The position numbers were made by a program, and so were the translations under genes. Of a DNA stretch of 64,000 bases, positions 51,331 to 60,583 are shown one piece after another. The notes beneath the pieces are model-generated. The model was given only the letters and a program-made list of their open reading frames with translations, had not been told where the DNA came from and made no database searches. Origin of the DNA: Bacteroidales bacterium (lineage in GTDB: Bacteria > Bacteroidota > Bacteroidia > Bacteroidales > P3); the NCBI GenBank assembly GCA_017480245.1, contig JAFVBA010000010.1:248001-312000 (forward strand). The letters are read 5' to 3'. Position 1 is the stretch's first letter, and every line of letters begins with the position of its first letter.

Positions 51331-53196
51331 ATGACAGACTTATTACAACTTGAAGAAATTAAATGCACGGCTTGCTACTCTTGTGTCAAATCTTGTCCCG
51401 TGCAAGCTGTGTATATTAACAAAGATAGTATTACTCCGCAGATTAATAACGAACGTTGTATCGGTTGCGGCTCATGTATCAATGCTTGTTCATATGGAGC
51501 AATAATTCCTATAAGCGAAATTGAAACAGTTGAGCAAATGCTCTCAGAGGAAGACATTGCTGCGATTTGCGACCCTGCCATTGCTGGAGAATTTAAAGAC
51601 ATTTCCGATTACCGTAAGTTTGTTAATATGATTCGTCTGTTAGGTTTCAAATATGTTTGCGAAGTTTCTTTCGGTGTTGATATAATTGCCAAAAAGCAAC
51701 GCAATGTTCTTTCCTCACATCAAGGCAAACATTTTATTACATCGCATTGTCCCGTTATGACATTATATACAGAGCAGTTCCAACCCGAACTTTCGGGGAA
51801 TATAACCCCACTCGTTACTCCGTTTGCTGCTACTGCCTGCGTTGTAAGAAAAAAATACGGTGAAAATCTCAAAATTGTAAGTATTACCCCATGTCTTGGT
51901 GCGAAGAAAATCAATAATAAATTCAAAGGATTGACACATATTGACGCTTTTCTTTCATTTAAGGATTTGCGCAAAATGTTTTATTCGCATAATATCAAAG
52001 AAGATAATATTGAGTTCTCAGATTTTGATGCTCCGACAGGAAATCTCGGTTCTTTGTACCCGATTCCTCACGGTTTTATTGAAGCCTGTTCGGAAAATGT
52101 CGGCATTATGGAAGGCAAATTCATCACTGCCGAAGGAAAACACGATTCCATCGATGCCGTTAATCAATTTGCCAAAGATTCACGTACATTAAACTCAAGT
52201 TTGAACGTTTATTTTTGCGAGGGTTGCTTTATGGCGACAGGTTGCAGCAAAGGCGATAAATTTATCCGCAATGCTTTCACCCGTGAATACGCAGTTAAGC
52301 GTGCAGGCGGCATAGATACGAAAAAATGGCAGCAGGATATTGACACGTGGAGCAATCAAAGTGAGATGATTCATATTTACGAACCTAATTCTCAACGTTT
52401 GGCTTCACCGACTAACGAAAAAATAGAAGAGGCTTTCAAACTTTTGGGTAAAGAAGGTTCATCACGTGCCACCAATTGCAAATCCTGCGGTTACGATACT
52501 TGTTTGGAACTCGCCGTTGCCATTGCTCAGGGTGTTGCAACCGAAAAAATGTGTTTTCTTCACGCAAAACAGGACAACACCAACTATTCCAACCAACTAA
52601 AACTCACAACGGAAAACCTTGTTACCTTACGCAAACAACACGAACAAACACTTGATGATTTGGCAAACGTAAAACAGTCTGACAATGAGAGCCGTCAGAC
52701 TATTTCTTCTATGCTTAACCATCTTTATCCTGCCGTTGCAATAGTTGATAATAATTTAAAAATTACCCAAAGCAACACGGCTTTCATTGATATATTAGGA
52801 GAAGAAGCCAAAGAGATAGATGAGATTATCCCTGGGTTGAAAGGAGCTAACATCAAGACACTTCTGCCGGGGAATATCTATTCACAAATTGAATATGTAT
52901 TAAAAAACAGTGAGGAAATCATCAATAAAGACGTTCCTTTGAATGATAACAAATTTATAAACATAAGTATTTTTAATCTTGTTCCGAAAAAATCCATCGG
53001 AATCATTATCCGTAACTTGTTTAGCGGAGAAGACCGTCCCGAAGAGATAATTAACCGACTGAATGAGGTAATTAAATCCAATCTTTTGGACGTTCAGCAA
53101 ATAGGTTTCGTACTTGGCGAAGGTGCAGCGAGAACAGAGAAAATGCTTAACTCAATTATACGTTCTTACAAGGAACAAATAGGAAAGAAAGAGTAG
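51331..53196 (+). CDS. [FeFe]-hydrogenase-like iron-sulfur protein with PAS domain (sensory type)
   Basis: The 621-residue soluble protein starts with two [4Fe-4S] ferredoxin motifs (Cys12/15/18/22 and Cys43/46/49/53). A [FeFe]-hydrogenase large-subunit domain (about 60-360) follows, then a CxxC-type iron-sulfur domain (Cys383, Cys386, Cys391, Cys408), a short coiled coil (about 415-455) and a PAS-like domain (about 465-575, LYPAVAIVDNNLKITQSNTAF). The H-cluster motifs are altered: TSHCP (137-141) replaces TSCCP and TPC (186-188) replaces MPC. The third motif, with Cys296/299/305, is not the usual C-x3-C. The layout matches the sensory hydrogenase-like proteins of anaerobes rather than an H2-producing enzyme; a signalling role is inferred. 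No partner kinase or phosphatase is adjacent. The ung gene follows after 3 bp. Confidence 0.8.
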   Translation: MTDLLQLEEIKCTACYSCVKSCPVQAVYINKDSITPQINNERCIGCGSCINACSYGAIIPISEIETVEQMLSEEDIAAICDPAIAGEFKDISDYRKFVNMIRLLGFKYVCEVSFGVDIIAKKQRNVLSSHQGKHFITSHCPVMTLYTEQFQPELSGNITPLVTPFAATACVVRKKYGENLKIVSITPCLGAKKINNKFKGLTHIDAFLSFKDLRKMFYSHNIKEDNIEFSDFDAPTGNLGSLYPIPHGFIEACSENVGIMEGKFITAEGKHDSIDAVNQFAKDSRTLNSSLNVYFCEGCFMATGCSKGDKFIRNAFTREYAVKRAGGIDTKKWQQDIDTWSNQSEMIHIYEPNSQRLASPTNEKIEEAFKLLGKEGSSRATNCKSCGYDTCLELAVAIAQGVATEKMCFLHAKQDNTNYSNQLKLTTENLVTLRKQHEQTLDDLANVKQSDNESRQTISSMLNHLYPAVAIVDNNLKITQSNTAFIDILGEEAKEIDEIIPGLKGANIKTLLPGNIYSQIEYVLKNSEEIINKDVPLNDNKFINISIFNLVPKKSIGIIIRNLFSGEDRPEEIINRLNEVIKSNLLDVQQIGFVLGEGAARTEKMLNSIIRSYKEQIGKKE

Positions 53197-53199
53197 ATT

Positions 53200-53862
53200 A
53201 TGCAAGTTAAGATACATCAAAGTTGGCGTGAAGTCTTGCAACAAGAATTTGATAAACCGTATTTTGAAAATCTTGTCGCATTTGTCAAAAACGCTTATGC
53301 AACAACAAAAGTTTATCCGCAAGGAAAAAATATTTTTAACGCTTTTAACCTTTGTCCGTTTGATAAAGTGAAAGTTGTAATCATCGGTCAAGACCCTTAT
53401 CATGAAGAAGGACAGGCGCAAGGGCTTTGTTTCTCCGTTCCCGATAACATACAAATTCCGCCGTCATTGATAAACATTTACAAAGAAATCAATTCCGATT
53501 TGGGAATACCTATTTCGCAATCGGGGGATTTGACACGTTGGGCTTTGCAAGGCGTTTTGCTTTTGAATGCTACCCTAACGGTGCAGGCACATCTCGCAGG
53601 GTCGCATCAAGGTAAGGGTTGGGAAGAATTTACTGACAATGTAATAAAACTTTTGAGCGAAAAGAAAGAACATCTTGTATTTTTGCTGTGGGGAAGTTAT
53701 GCAATAAAAAAATCTTCGTTGATTGACAGGCAGAAACATTTGATATTGACTTCACCGCACCCTTCGCCATTGTCGGCATACCGAGGTTTTTTCGGCAACC
53801 ATCATTTTTCGCAGTGCAATAACTACCTTTCGCAGCACGCAATCACGCCAATAAATTGGTAA
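53200..53862 (+). CDS. ung: uracil-DNA glycosylase
   Basis: Ung removes uracil from DNA as the first step of base-excision repair. The 220-residue family 1 enzyme shows the catalytic water-activating loop GQDPYHEEGQAQGLCFSVP (Asp65 at GQDPYH), LLLNATLTVQAHLAGSHQGKGWEEFTD, LLWGSYA, and the leucine loop HPSPLSAYRGFFGNHHFS with its conserved histidine. It starts 3 bp after the hydrogenase-like gene and must be cotranscribed with it; no functional tie is obvious. Confidence 0.96.
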   Translation: MQVKIHQSWREVLQQEFDKPYFENLVAFVKNAYATTKVYPQGKNIFNAFNLCPFDKVKVVIIGQDPYHEEGQAQGLCFSVPDNIQIPPSLINIYKEINSDLGIPISQSGDLTRWALQGVLLLNATLTVQAHLAGSHQGKGWEEFTDNVIKLLSEKKEHLVFLLWGSYAIKKSSLIDRQKHLILTSPHPSPLSAYRGFFGNHHFSQCNNYLSQHAITPINW

Positions 53863-53916
53863 TATTTGATTTACAGTTATGTTTTGTGTATATTATATTG
53901 AAATTTTGTAGCAATA

Positions 53917-54000
53917 TACCCTGACTTTGTTACAAAATTTCAATAAATTTACCCCTACTTTGTTACAAATTTCACAAAATTTTACCTCTATTTCATTACA
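53917..54000. repeat. Direct repeats with 33-bp step (array I)
   Basis: TACC(C/T) words begin at 53917, 53950 and 53983, and (G/A)TTACAAA words at 53929, 53962 and 53995; both series step by exactly 33 bp. The unit is AT-rich and contains ACTTTGTTACAAA. It lies in the 505 bp gap between ung and hutH together with palindromic element C2 and two promoter words; the rest shows nothing. Confidence 0.8.
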
Positions 54001-54105
54001 AATATATAATTGTATATCTTCAAAAACTAAGGTAGTATGATTTGCTTTGTAAAATTCCTATTATCAAAATAAAGTGGTGCGAGCCGCACGGGCAATTTGG
54101 AGTTG

Positions 54106-54195
54106 TTAAAATAAAGTGCCGAATCAGTAAATTGTTTTCTGAAAAGAGTAAAATGTTTTCTGAAAACAATTTCGTGATTCGGCACTTTATTTTAA
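54106..54195. repeat. Dispersed ~90 bp palindromic element, copy C2
   Basis: It has TAAAATAAAGTGCCGAATC at one end and GATTCGGCACTTTATTTTA at the other, with TGTTTTCTGAAAA at 54133 and 54154 inside (21 bp apart). Its reverse complement is nearly identical to 16040-16129. Confidence 0.88.
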
Positions 54196-54300
54196 GGGTA
54201 TCAATTAAAGAGTTTATGACATCAAATTACCTGTACTGTTCGCATTAATTTATTTGCAGATATTTTATTATGATTTTTCTTCTTTATTTTCTTATTCGGA

Positions 54301-54318
54301 TAAATTTGCGTAAATTTG
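54301..54318 (+). promoter_or_regulatory. Twin Bacteroidota -7 elements (TAAATTTG) before hutH
   Basis: TAAATTTGCG at 54301 and TAAATTTGCA at 54311 are two tandem TAnnTTTG words 10 bp apart, about 50-60 nt before the hutH start. Confidence 0.6.
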
Positions 54319-54367
54319 CAATTTAATTTGAAAATATATTTTTTAAACTTAAAAATACTTTACAAAA

Positions 54368-55870
54368 ATGGAAATTCATCATATCAGTCCTGAATTGCTT
54401 ACATTGGAAAGAGTAAGCGAGATAATGGAAAAAGGAATGCATTTGGAATTATCCGAAGAAAGCAAAAAAAGAATAACAAAATGCCGCGAGTATTTGGATA
54501 AGAAAATGGAAAATCAAAAAGAACCTATCTACGGAGTTACAACAGGTTTCGGTTCTTTGTGCAATATCTCCATCAGTAAGGAACAACTTTCCCAACTTCA
54601 GAAGAATCTTGTTATGTCCCACGCTTGCGGTTGCGGTGAAGAGGTTCCTCACGAAGTTGTTAAGTTGATGCTTTTGAACAAAATCCAATCTCTGTCTTAC
54701 GGACACTCAGGTACTCAACTTGTAACGGTACAGCGTTTGGTCGATTTCTTCAATAATGATATTTATCCTGTTGTTTATCAATTGGGTTCATTGGGTGCGA
54801 GCGGTGATTTGGCTCCTCTTGCCAATATGTGCTTACCTTTGCTTGGTTTAGGTGAAGTTGATTACAAAGGAAAGAGAATTTCAGGCGAAGAATTGAATAA
54901 ACAGATGGGGTGGCAGCCTATTGAGTTGCAGAGTAAGGAAGGTCTTGCCCTTTTGAACGGAACTCAGTTTATGGGAGCGTTTGCTATGTATTCTATTATC
55001 AAGGCTAAAAAACTTTCCAAGTTGGCTGACTTGATTATGACCGTATCTTTGGAAGCCTTTGACGGAAGAATAGAACCATTCTTTGATAATGTTCATTTGG
55101 TAAGGGCTCATCAAGGACAATTAACAACTGCACGCCGCATCCGTTCATTACTTGAGGGCAGCGAAATCATCAAACGTCATAAACAACACGTACAAGACCC
55201 TTATTCTTTCCGTTGTGTTCCTCAGATTCACGGTGCTTGCAAAGACGCTATCAATCATGTTGCCGACATCATCACAACAGAAATCAATGCAGCAACGGAT
55301 AACCCTACTGTATTCCCTGATGAAGATATGGTAATCTCTGCTGGTAACTTCCACGGCGAACCTTTGGCTTTGAATTTGGATTTTCTTGCTATTGCAGTAA
55401 GTGAATTGAGCAGTGTTTCCGAAAGAAGAACTTATCAATTGATAGGTGCAAAGAGGGATTTGCCTTCATTCCTGGTTGCTAAGCCGGGTGTAAATAGCGG
55501 ATTTATGATTCCTCAGTATGCCGCGGCAAGTATAGTTAATCAAAATAAAATGCTTTGTATGCCGAACTCAGTTGATACCATCGACTCCTCTCAAGGACAG
55601 GAAGACCACGTATCATTCGGTTCCAATGCCGCAACTAAGTGTTTCCGCGTTGTAAATAATACCGAAAGAGTGTTGGCTATTGAACTCTTTAACGCAGCAC
55701 AGGCTTTGGATTTCAGAAAACAGCAGACTGGATTGAAATCTTCTCCTGCTATTGAGAAATTTGTTGCCGAGTACCGCAAGAATGTTCATTTTGTAGAGAA
55801 CGATGAAGTGATGTACACTTTGATTAACAAATCCATTGAGTTCATTCAAAACTATAAATTGGAATTCTAA
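54368..55870 (+). CDS. hutH: histidine ammonia-lyase
   Basis: HutH removes ammonia from histidine to give urocanate. The 500-residue protein shows GVTTGFGSLCNISISKEQL (about 57-75), the MIO-forming Ala144-Ser145-Gly146 in GSLGASGDLAPLANMCLPLLG, and NGTQFMGAFAMY (about 198-209). The C-terminal part shows PQYAAASIVNQNKMLCMPNSVDTIDSSQGQEDHVSFG. No other hut gene is adjacent, so it is isolated from the usual operon. A terminator follows. The related aminomutases share the fold, so strict substrate identity rests on overall resemblance. Confidence 0.9.
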   Translation: MEIHHISPELLTLERVSEIMEKGMHLELSEESKKRITKCREYLDKKMENQKEPIYGVTTGFGSLCNISISKEQLSQLQKNLVMSHACGCGEEVPHEVVKLMLLNKIQSLSYGHSGTQLVTVQRLVDFFNNDIYPVVYQLGSLGASGDLAPLANMCLPLLGLGEVDYKGKRISGEELNKQMGWQPIELQSKEGLALLNGTQFMGAFAMYSIIKAKKLSKLADLIMTVSLEAFDGRIEPFFDNVHLVRAHQGQLTTARRIRSLLEGSEIIKRHKQHVQDPYSFRCVPQIHGACKDAINHVADIITTEINAATDNPTVFPDEDMVISAGNFHGEPLALNLDFLAIAVSELSSVSERRTYQLIGAKRDLPSFLVAKPGVNSGFMIPQYAAASIVNQNKMLCMPNSVDTIDSSQGQEDHVSFGSNAATKCFRVVNNTERVLAIELFNAAQALDFRKQQTGLKSSPAIEKFVAEYRKNVHFVENDEVMYTLINKSIEFIQNYKLEF

Positions 55871-55905
55871 ACGGATATTCTTCTGTAAAGTAATTGTATT
55901 TAAAG

Positions 55906-55947
55906 AAATTGCGGTGATTAATAACAAACAAATCACCGCAATTTTAT
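55906..55947. terminator. Bidirectional terminator between hutH and the ABC-F gene
   Basis: AAATTGCGGTGATT / AATCACCGCAATTT with flanking T and A runs lies between convergent genes. Confidence 0.88.
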
Positions 55948-55979
55948 TATTTACCGAGATTTTTTTTCAAAACAAATTT

Positions 55980-57902
55980 TTAAAGCGGCATTTTGTCTTC
56001 TAATTCTGCGGAAATATCTTCCCACTGCGTCATCAAATCATCTAAAGATGCCTTTAAACTTTGATATTTAGTAAATAGTTCGGCATCCTGTGAAGAAGAA
56101 AATTTTTCTTCCATCTCTGCAATTTCTTCTTCCGTCTTTTCAATTTGTTCTTCTATTGATTTCAAACGGTTTCTTTTCTTGCGGAGTTCTTTTTCTTTCT
56201 CCTTATTGGAAAGAAAATCCAATTTATTTTGCGAAACAGGTTTTTCTTCTTTCTTTTCTGCCTTTTGTTTGAGATTTAATTCGTCAAGGTTTTGCAGTTT
56301 CTTCTTTTCCAAAAAGTCAAATATATCTTCGTGATATTCTTTTATGTTATGGTCTTTAAATTCGTACAAAGTAGTCGTCAATCCCTCCAAAAAATCCCTA
56401 TCGTGCGACACGAGAATAAACGCACCGTCATATTTGATAAGCGCATTTTTCAAAATATCCTTGCTAACTAAGTCCAAATGGTTGGTAGGTTCGTCCAAAA
56501 CCAAAAGATTTACCGAACTCAAAAGAAGTTTTGCCAATGCCAATCTTGTCTTTTCACCTCCCGAAAGAACTTTTACTTTCTTTTCTATAGCTTCATCATC
56601 AAAAAGGAAACTGCCTAATATACTTCGGATTTTCAATCTCGCATCTCCCGTTGCAATATCGTCAATTGTTTCAAATACAGTCTTATCTTCGTCCAATAAT
56701 GCCGCTTGATTTTGTGCGAAATAGCCTATTTTGACATCGTAACCCAGATTGCAAATGCCCGAATAGTCTTTTATCTCGCCTACAATGATTTTTGAAAGAG
56801 TTGATTTGCCCTCGCCGTTCTTGCCGATGAAGGCAACTTTTTGTCCTCTCTCCAAAATAAGATTGATATTGTTCAAAACGTTTTTCTCTCCGTAGGATTT
56901 ACTCAAGTTTTTTATATCCACAACGATTTTTCCTGAGTGCGGAGCAGGAGGAAACAAGAAATGAATGGAAGAAGAATCCACTTCATCCACTTCGATACGC
57001 TCCATTTTGTCCAACATCTTGATTTTACTTTGCACTTGTTTGGCTTTTGTGGCTTTATAACGGAAACGCTCAATGAATTTCTCTACTTCGGCAATCTGTC
57101 TTTGCTGATTAATCATCTGCGATTGCTGAGATTGAATCCTTTGTTCGTGCAAAATTTGATAATCGGAGTAATTGGTTTTGTAATCATATATTTTCCCTGC
57201 CGTGATTTCAATAGTGCGTTTGGTGATATTATCCAAAAAACATCTGTCATGCGAAACCAGTACCACTGCACCGTAATATTGTTGCAAGAAACCCTCAAGC
57301 CACGTTATTGACTCTATATCCAAATGGTTTGTAGGCTCGTCCAAAAGAATCAAATCTGGTTTTTGCAAAAGTATCTTCGCCAATTCTACCCTCATCTGCC
57401 AACCTGACGAAAATTCCGTCATATTTCGGTTGAAATCTTCGTGCAGAAAACCCAAACCAAGTAAGATTTTCTGAGCCTGAGGTTCGGCATTATTTACGTC
57501 AATTATGTTAAGTTTTTCGTTAATCTCCTCCTGCTGCAACAATAACCGCTCATAATCCTTGCTGTTGTAGTCCGTACGGGAAGTAAGTTCGGTATTTATC
57601 GCCTGCAATTGCGAATTGAGTTCCTTGATTTCGTCAAAGGCTTTCATCGCTTCCTGTAAAACGGTAGTAGTTGATGAAGGTATCATTTCCTGTGGCAGAT
57701 AGCCGACTGTTTGTGTTTTACTTTTGACGATAGTTCCTGAATCCGCAGCCTGCAATCCGCACAAAATTTTCAGCAATGTTGATTTGCCTGCACCGTTTTT
57801 GCCGACCAATCCTATGCGGTCCTTATCGCCGATAGTGAAACTTACATTTTCAAAAAGATTTTCGCCGTTGAAATGTATTGAAAGGTTATTTATTGTTATC
57901 AT
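55980..57902 (-). CDS. ABC-F family ATPase
   Basis: The 640-residue soluble protein has two ABC domains and no membrane segments. The first has the P-loop GKNGAGKST (34-42) and LLLDEPTNHLD; the second has GKNGEGKST, VLSGGEKTRLALAKLLLS and VLDEPTNHLD. A linker with a basic helix (about 240-290) joins them, and a C-terminal Lys/Glu-rich coiled coil (about 540-630) ends the protein, as in Uup/YfmR-type members. Known family: ABC-F proteins act on the ribosome, helping at stalled sites or giving antibiotic tolerance. It follows the TonB-like gene on the same strand. Confidence 0.9.
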   Translation of the reverse strand: MITINNLSIHFNGENLFENVSFTIGDKDRIGLVGKNGAGKSTLLKILCGLQAADSGTIVKSKTQTVGYLPQEMIPSSTTTVLQEAMKAFDEIKELNSQLQAINTELTSRTDYNSKDYERLLLQQEEINEKLNIIDVNNAEPQAQKILLGLGFLHEDFNRNMTEFSSGWQMRVELAKILLQKPDLILLDEPTNHLDIESITWLEGFLQQYYGAVVLVSHDRCFLDNITKRTIEITAGKIYDYKTNYSDYQILHEQRIQSQQSQMINQQRQIAEVEKFIERFRYKATKAKQVQSKIKMLDKMERIEVDEVDSSSIHFLFPPAPHSGKIVVDIKNLSKSYGEKNVLNNINLILERGQKVAFIGKNGEGKSTLSKIIVGEIKDYSGICNLGYDVKIGYFAQNQAALLDEDKTVFETIDDIATGDARLKIRSILGSFLFDDEAIEKKVKVLSGGEKTRLALAKLLLSSVNLLVLDEPTNHLDLVSKDILKNALIKYDGAFILVSHDRDFLEGLTTTLYEFKDHNIKEYHEDIFDFLEKKKLQNLDELNLKQKAEKKEEKPVSQNKLDFLSNKEKEKELRKKRNRLKSIEEQIEKTEEEIAEMEEKFSSSQDAELFTKYQSLKASLDDLMTQWEDISAELEDKMPL

Positions 57903-57913
57903 TTTCTAATTGA

Positions 57914-57947
57914 AAAAGACGAAACGGCCGTTTGCCATTCCGTCTTT
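57914..57947 (-). terminator. Hairpin between the TonB-like and ABC-F genes
   Basis: AAAGACG / CGTCTTT with a long loop lies 36 bp after the TonB-like stop on the minus strand. Confidence 0.6.
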
Positions 57948-57982
57948 AAATTTTGACAGTTTGTTACTGATAATTAGTTTGA

Positions 57983-58675
57983 TTAATTTTGCAATGTGAA
58001 ATTTACAGGCAGGTTGAATTGTTGTCTTACCTTCTTTCCTCTCTGCATTGCAGGAGTCCATTTCGGCATAGTCTTAACAACGCGTATAGCCTCTTCACCG
58101 CAACCTGAACCTATATCACGAAGGATTTTTATATCCGTGATAGAACCGTCTTTTTCAACAACGAAAGTTAAGAAAACTCTCCCTTGTGTTCCTGTTTCGC
58201 GTGCTTGTTGAGGATACTTGATATTTTTAGCCAAGTATTTGTTCAATTCCTGTAAGCCACCAGGGAAAGAAGCCTGTTGTTCTACAACAGTAAAGATTTC
58301 AACTTCGTCATCGTCCTCAATAACTTCCTGTTTAACTTCCACAGTTGAAACATGCACGTCAGTATTTACTTCACTAAGCAAATTATCCATGTCAAATTCA
58401 TGTTCAATTTCCACTTCATTATCTACAATCTCAAATTCAGTGGTGGAAAGTTCCACTTCTTGTTTAGGAGGTTCAATTTCTTCTTGCTGAGTTTGGATAA
58501 CCATTTCCTCAACTTCGGAAACAGCTTCTGTCATTATGGTATTTTCTTCTACTTTGTCGTAACTTTTATACTCAAAAGCAAACAATACTATCGCTAATGC
58601 AGCAACCAATCCAATTTCAAGGAATAGACCTTTCTTGTTTTCCAAGTTCGCTTTTTCAGATTTCTTTGCTTCCAT
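57983..58675 (-). CDS. TonB-like energy transducer
   Basis: The 230-residue protein has a cytosolic basic start and one transmembrane helix (LEIGLVAALAIVLFAFEY, about 19-36). An acidic periplasmic linker rich in Glu and Val replaces the usual Pro-Lys spacer (about 45-125). A TonB C-terminal domain follows, with QASFPGGLQELNKYLAKNIKYPQQARETG (about 133-161), RVFLTFVVEKDGSI and WTPAMQRGKKVRQQFNLPVNF. It couples proton-motive force to outer-membrane receptors, or acts in a related envelope role. Bacteroidota have many such proteins; no exbB, exbD or receptor gene is adjacent. Confidence 0.85.
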   Translation of the reverse strand: MEAKKSEKANLENKKGLFLEIGLVAALAIVLFAFEYKSYDKVEENTIMTEAVSEVEEMVIQTQQEEIEPPKQEVELSTTEFEIVDNEVEIEHEFDMDNLLSEVNTDVHVSTVEVKQEVIEDDDEVEIFTVVEQQASFPGGLQELNKYLAKNIKYPQQARETGTQGRVFLTFVVEKDGSITDIKILRDIGSGCGEEAIRVVKTMPKWTPAMQRGKKVRQQFNLPVNFTLQN

Positions 58676-58836
58676 TTTATTATGTGTTTTTATGATTAAT
58701 ATTCACCTCAATTTCCGACTGCTAAATTACTTCAATTTCGCAATATGACAAAATTTTTCGACGTTTTTTTATTTTTCTTACTTCAAAACTCTTTATGTTA
58801 TAACGAAATAGAATTTTATTTATTGCACTTCAAATT

Positions 58837-60516
58837 TTAATAATTGAAACTGCTACCTCCTAAAAATTCTCTCATAATTGAGGTCGGCGGTATGTATTCA
58901 GACGAAATTGAAGTGAAATTATTCAAAAATCTTAACAACCTTTGTGCGTCTGCATACGCCAACGAACTTTGCGGAACTTTCATTAAAAGCGGTTCGCAGT
59001 AGGTTTTCAACAATCCTATCTCGTAAAGCAATGACGAATTGAACATACTGTCGGCGTTTTCTTGATAAGGGAATATATGTTTCTCTTCTCCGCTTCTTAC
59101 GCTCGCCCATCGCAAAAGTGTATCCTCGGCTGACGCTCCTCTATAGTTATTATCTCTTACGATTCTGCGGATTAAACGGTTGTCAGAGGTTGAAATTAAA
59201 TTGTATTTGTCCAATGCAACTTGAGTAAGTGCGGAAACGAAAACGAAATATTTGTTCTTACGTTTTATATCTGCCGAAACCTTAGGATTAAGTGCGTGAA
59301 TACCCTCAACAATCAAGATGGAATTATCGCGCAGTTGGATTTTATTACCCGAAGGAAACTTCTCGCCTTTCACAAAGTCAAACTTAGGCAGTTCAATCTC
59401 CTTACCGTCCAAAAGTTCTTGCATCTGCTGATTGAAAAATGCCAAATCAACGGCTTCCAAACACTCAAAATCATATTCTCCGTTCGCATCTTTAGGTGTA
59501 TGTTCCCTGTCATTGAAATAATCATCCATACTAATCTGCACAGTATGGATTCCTCCGACCGCAAGTTGCGTTGCAAGACGGCGGCATGAGGTAGTCTTTC
59601 CCGAAGATGACGGACCTGCTAAGAAAACTATCTTTACACTGTCTTTTTTCTTAATAATCCTGTCCGCAATTTCGGCATATTTTTTTTCATGCAGCGCTTC
59701 GGATACCTGTATTATTTGATTTGTAAAACCATTTTTTATACCGTAGTTAATCATTGACACATACGGCGTCTGTAGGATGTCAATCCAATGTTTATGTTCT
59801 TGAAATATGGAGAATAATTTGTCTTGTTTGGTGATTACACCCGGAACTTCGTAGTTTTTGTCGTTATCGGGCATAAATAACATCATACCTTTTTCAAACG
59901 GTTGCACGTCAAAAATCTTTAAGTAGCCCGTTGATAACACCAAATGGAAGAAAAACGCATTTATTGTCCCGTCCAAAATATCTACGTTGGTATATAACCA
60001 CCCTGAATTGCGGATTAATGACGCTTTTTCTTTCATTCCGACTTTTTCAAACAACACTGCGGCTTCTTCACTTTGGATTGTTTTCTTTTCAAACGGTAAA
60101 TCCTTTTTGACAAGAACCTCCATCTGCTTTTTAATCTTCTTTACAGCCTGCTCTATCGGGTCTTTGCAATTCAGAATTTCGGTATAATAACCGTCATTCA
60201 TAGAGTGCATAATTTGCAAATCCGCTTCAGGATAAATGTCCTTCACCGCTTTATAACAAAGGAACATAAGACTAAGGGCATACATCCTTTTGCCGTTGGC
60301 GTTGAAGATGTCAAGGAAATTAACCGTGCGCGGAGAATAGATTTTGTAGTCCAAACGCTCCACTTTGTTATTGACCGTAGCTCCGAGTATCTTTTCTGGG
60401 TTTTCAATACCAGCATAAGCGATAACATCACGCAACGCAGTTCCCGAAGGTACCAAAAATTTAGTTTGAGTGTTGGTACAAAAAACTTCTATCATTTCTT
60501 TAATTGTTGCATTCAT
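58837..60516 (-). CDS. Nucleoside kinase with TGS and tRNA-synthetase-like second domain
   Basis: The 559-residue protein begins with a TGS-like domain (TQTKFLVPSGTALRDVIAYAG, about 16-36). A region resembling the editing/SAD domain of threonyl-tRNA synthetase (about 75-230) follows. A uridine-kinase-like P-loop domain completes it (FLAGPSSSGKTTSCRRLATQL near 292-312, VQISMDDYFNDR, IVEGIHALN). This fusion is a known Bacteroidota/Firmicutes arrangement; relatives phosphorylate uridine or related nucleosides, but the substrate here is inferred. It is followed by the TonB-like gene and preceded by tcdA on the same strand. Confidence 0.85.
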   Translation of the reverse strand: MNATIKEMIEVFCTNTQTKFLVPSGTALRDVIAYAGIENPEKILGATVNNKVERLDYKIYSPRTVNFLDIFNANGKRMYALSLMFLCYKAVKDIYPEADLQIMHSMNDGYYTEILNCKDPIEQAVKKIKKQMEVLVKKDLPFEKKTIQSEEAAVLFEKVGMKEKASLIRNSGWLYTNVDILDGTINAFFFHLVLSTGYLKIFDVQPFEKGMMLFMPDNDKNYEVPGVITKQDKLFSIFQEHKHWIDILQTPYVSMINYGIKNGFTNQIIQVSEALHEKKYAEIADRIIKKKDSVKIVFLAGPSSSGKTTSCRRLATQLAVGGIHTVQISMDDYFNDREHTPKDANGEYDFECLEAVDLAFFNQQMQELLDGKEIELPKFDFVKGEKFPSGNKIQLRDNSILIVEGIHALNPKVSADIKRKNKYFVFVSALTQVALDKYNLISTSDNRLIRRIVRDNNYRGASAEDTLLRWASVRSGEEKHIFPYQENADSMFNSSLLYEIGLLKTYCEPLLMKVPQSSLAYADAQRLLRFLNNFTSISSEYIPPTSIMREFLGGSSFNY

Positions 60517-60583
60517 TATTATATTGTATTATATATTATTCTTAAAATTCAGATTATTTGTTTCTTGCTATTAAAGAACGGTT

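Noticed and set aside
54061-54105. GC-rich patch GTGCGAGCCGCACGGGC as a tRNA fragment or operator
   Set aside because: It forms only a short imperfect hairpin and matches no known element; it is adjacent to palindromic element C2 and may simply be flanking sequence.
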